A stretch of 20,139 nt of DNA. It comes from Haplomitrium mnioides (taxonomy: Eukaryota; Marchantiophyta; Haplomitriopsida; Calobryales). Below, in pieces: positions 18,556 through 20,139 of this stretch. Below the pieces are notes generated by a model, which was not told the DNA's origin, made no database searches, and saw nothing but the letters and a program-made list of their open reading frames with translations. Position numbers and translations under genes: made by a program. The stretch is from positions 1-20,139 of the forward strand of contig JBNGIS010005940.1 in NCBI GenBank assembly GCA_049999725.1, in the 5' to 3' direction. The first letter of the stretch is position 1. Every line of letters begins with the position of its first letter.

Positions 18556-20139
18556 GGAATTCGAAAGCAAACAATGTATACTCCCCTCGCGCGCTGCCTT
18601 TTGACGCCCGATCCGATGAATAGTCGTTATTGTCGTTAGCTCGAAATAGGGGACGACGACGCGCGGCTTCATTGTTCGGTAATCTCGTTACCACGGGATG
18701 GGAGAAAGCACCGCATGTCCAGCAATTGGTCGAGGAAAATCCAAGGACAATGGTCACTTCGACGAGGAGCTCCGAGGAATCTTGCGGGAAGAGATTCCGT
18801 AGATTCCCTCAAGAGCAAGTCCAAAGAGGCGCTTCGAAACCAAGTTCCGCAGTGCCCCACGGAACCGGCTCCCAAGAATCTCCTTAGATCCCTCCGTAGA
18901 TGCTTCTTTCTTCTCCTCGCGCCACGTTGTCCGCTGCACCGCCGTCCAATGCCGCCTCGCAAGAGGTAGGCTGACCATCGTGCTGAACTCTTCCTCCGTA
19001 GTTGACCCGCACTGTGCCCGAGGTCAGGTGAACTCCTCTCCTAGCGCCGCGTGTCCTGTGAATTGCCTCGGGGTCCCTGGAGTCGCCACATCATCCGAAG
19101 GCTGCCGTCCGACGCCGCCCTGCAAAGAGGTAGGCAGACTGTCGCGTGGACCCTTTTTCCAAAGTTGACCTTCGGAAACACCTCAAGGCTCCTCAGCGCA
19201 GCATGTTTCCGAAGCCTCCCGCGGACTCCTTGCGCTCGCCACGTCATCCGTAGAACCGTCGCGGACTTCCCCTGCTCGCCGAATAAGAACGCTGTCGATG
19301 TTGCCGTTTTGACGTACCTTCGAAGTAAGAACTACTTGCGTGCCTGAGACTAGCTTCGTTAACACTTCCGAAAGCTCGCTATAAGAACTAGTAGGCCCTT
19401 TCGGACCGTTTGCCCCTTTCAAACTTTCTGCCGCACCCTGTTAAACTTTTACCTTTCTGGACGCCGAAGCAGCAAAGTGTCACCCTTTCGGCGCCGGTAG
19501 CTCCTCCGTCGGTCGCACCAGTGTTATCTTCGTTTTCCGGCCGCTCTCATCTCACTCGCTGATTCGTCGACATATCGTGCTTTCGTCGTGCCCTTCGTTT
19601 TCCCCCACCGGATAGGCGCCATATTGCCCTTCTGGCTCAGCCTTCTTCCCGTTGGACGGTTTGCGTTGGGTCACCGCTTCGTCACTGATGTGCGTCGTTC
19701 AAACCGGTTCGCCGACAAGTCACGTTTTTGCTTTCACTCGCTCTTATTCGGTAAGATCAGTGATCAGTCCCCATTTCGGCTCTCCTCTGTGTTTCCTCTT
19801 TGGCAAATCTGCGCTAGGTCGCCCCTTCGGCTTCCGCACTCCTCCTCATCTCAGATCTTCAATAGATCGCCCTTCCGGCACTCTCCCGATTTCCTTCGTC
19901 GAGGCCTGCGATAAGTGGCTATTTCGGGTCCTCCTCCTTTCTCCTCTATTGGGTCCCTCGCGAATCCCTCTTAACCGGGCTCTCCACGTCGTAAGACGCA
20001 TCGGAACCAAGTTAAGTGGGCTCCCCACTTAGGGAGGCGTCTTTCTGCAGATCTGCGGGCCTCCTGGTGCTGCCACGTTGTCCGTGGAATCCCGCGAAGG
20101 GCTCTGGAGACGCCATGTTTCCGTGGAATCTCACGGGAC
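18556..20139 (+). repeat. Repeat family copy D (runs off the window)
   Basis: It aligns with copy A on the opposite strand through GATCCGATGAATAGTCG, GGGAGAAAGC, GAGGAATCTTGCGGG, the GC hairpin pair (18952 and 19115, 163 bp apart), CCACGTCATCCG (19239), TAAGAAC (19283, 19325, 19381), the array, and TAAGTGGG..CCCACTTA (20013-20031) with CTGCAGATCT after it. The ORFs of 60-126 codons within it follow the repeat units on both strands and are not taken as genes. The end is cut by the window. Confidence 0.7.
19440..19930 (+). repeat. 49-bp degenerate array in copy D
   Basis: CCCTTTCGG-type anchors lie near 19486, 19535, 19581, 19629, 19678, 19726, 19774, 19825, 19873 and 19922, spacing 46-51 bp. 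Units carry a GCGATAAGTC-like stretch before each anchor. This is the same array as 1012-1410 on the other strand. Confidence 0.7.

Noticed and set aside
19588-20032. ORFs of 108 and 126 codons on the plus strand
   Set aside because: Generated by the 49-bp array of copy D in two frames; no conserved motif.

Overview
The window looks like land-plant nuclear DNA from a large, repeat-rich genome. The evidence is a decayed Ty3/Gypsy polyprotein of plant type, a decayed gene of the DUF7869 (DDE-transposase-like) type with a plausible GT-AG intron, AT-rich non-coding stretches, and stop codons whose pattern fits plant-style cytosine methylation decay. No sequence was searched, so the lineage (fern, lycophyte, gymnosperm or other) is not settled. 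I see no intact host gene, no tRNA or rRNA gene and no CRISPR array.

Layout: 1-690 is a flank with two strong hairpins and a weak coding-like frame. 690-2510 is repeat copy A (minus orientation). 2520-8640 is an AT-rich block. It holds a 171-codon minus-strand reading frame with one stop (2636-3151), a broken DUF7869-like gene on the plus strand (about 3130-6250), a short tandem repeat near 6842-6950, and a second minus-strand coding remnant (7021-7464). It ends in low-complexity AT DNA and a (CA)n tract. 8690-10240 is a plus-strand RNase H-integrase remnant that stays in one frame for over 500 codons with seven stops and no frameshift. 10241-11640 has no recognisable gene. 11640-12790 is repeat copy B, 14326-16545 copy C and about 18010-20139 copy D, all in plus orientation, separated by gene-less spacers.

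The main unexplained structure is the family made of copies A-D. The copies share an ordered set of short internal repeat modules: clusters of CCACGTCATCCG, a pair of GC-rich hairpins about 162-178 bp apart, ATAAGAAC motifs about 42-56 bp apart, GAACTTTC motifs about 24 bp apart, a tandem array of about 48-49 bp centred on GATAAGTC..CCCTTTCGG, and a palindromic module around TAAGTGGGG/CCCCACTTA. A and D are the most alike and lie in opposite orientation, diverging outward around about 15.5 kb. The family has no long ORF. It is most likely long LTR or untranslated internal sequence of a large, possibly non-autonomous LTR retrotransposon, but this is an inference.

No cooperating set of living genes is visible. 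The protein-coding remnants belong to at least two kinds of transposable element, nested in or beside this repeat family.
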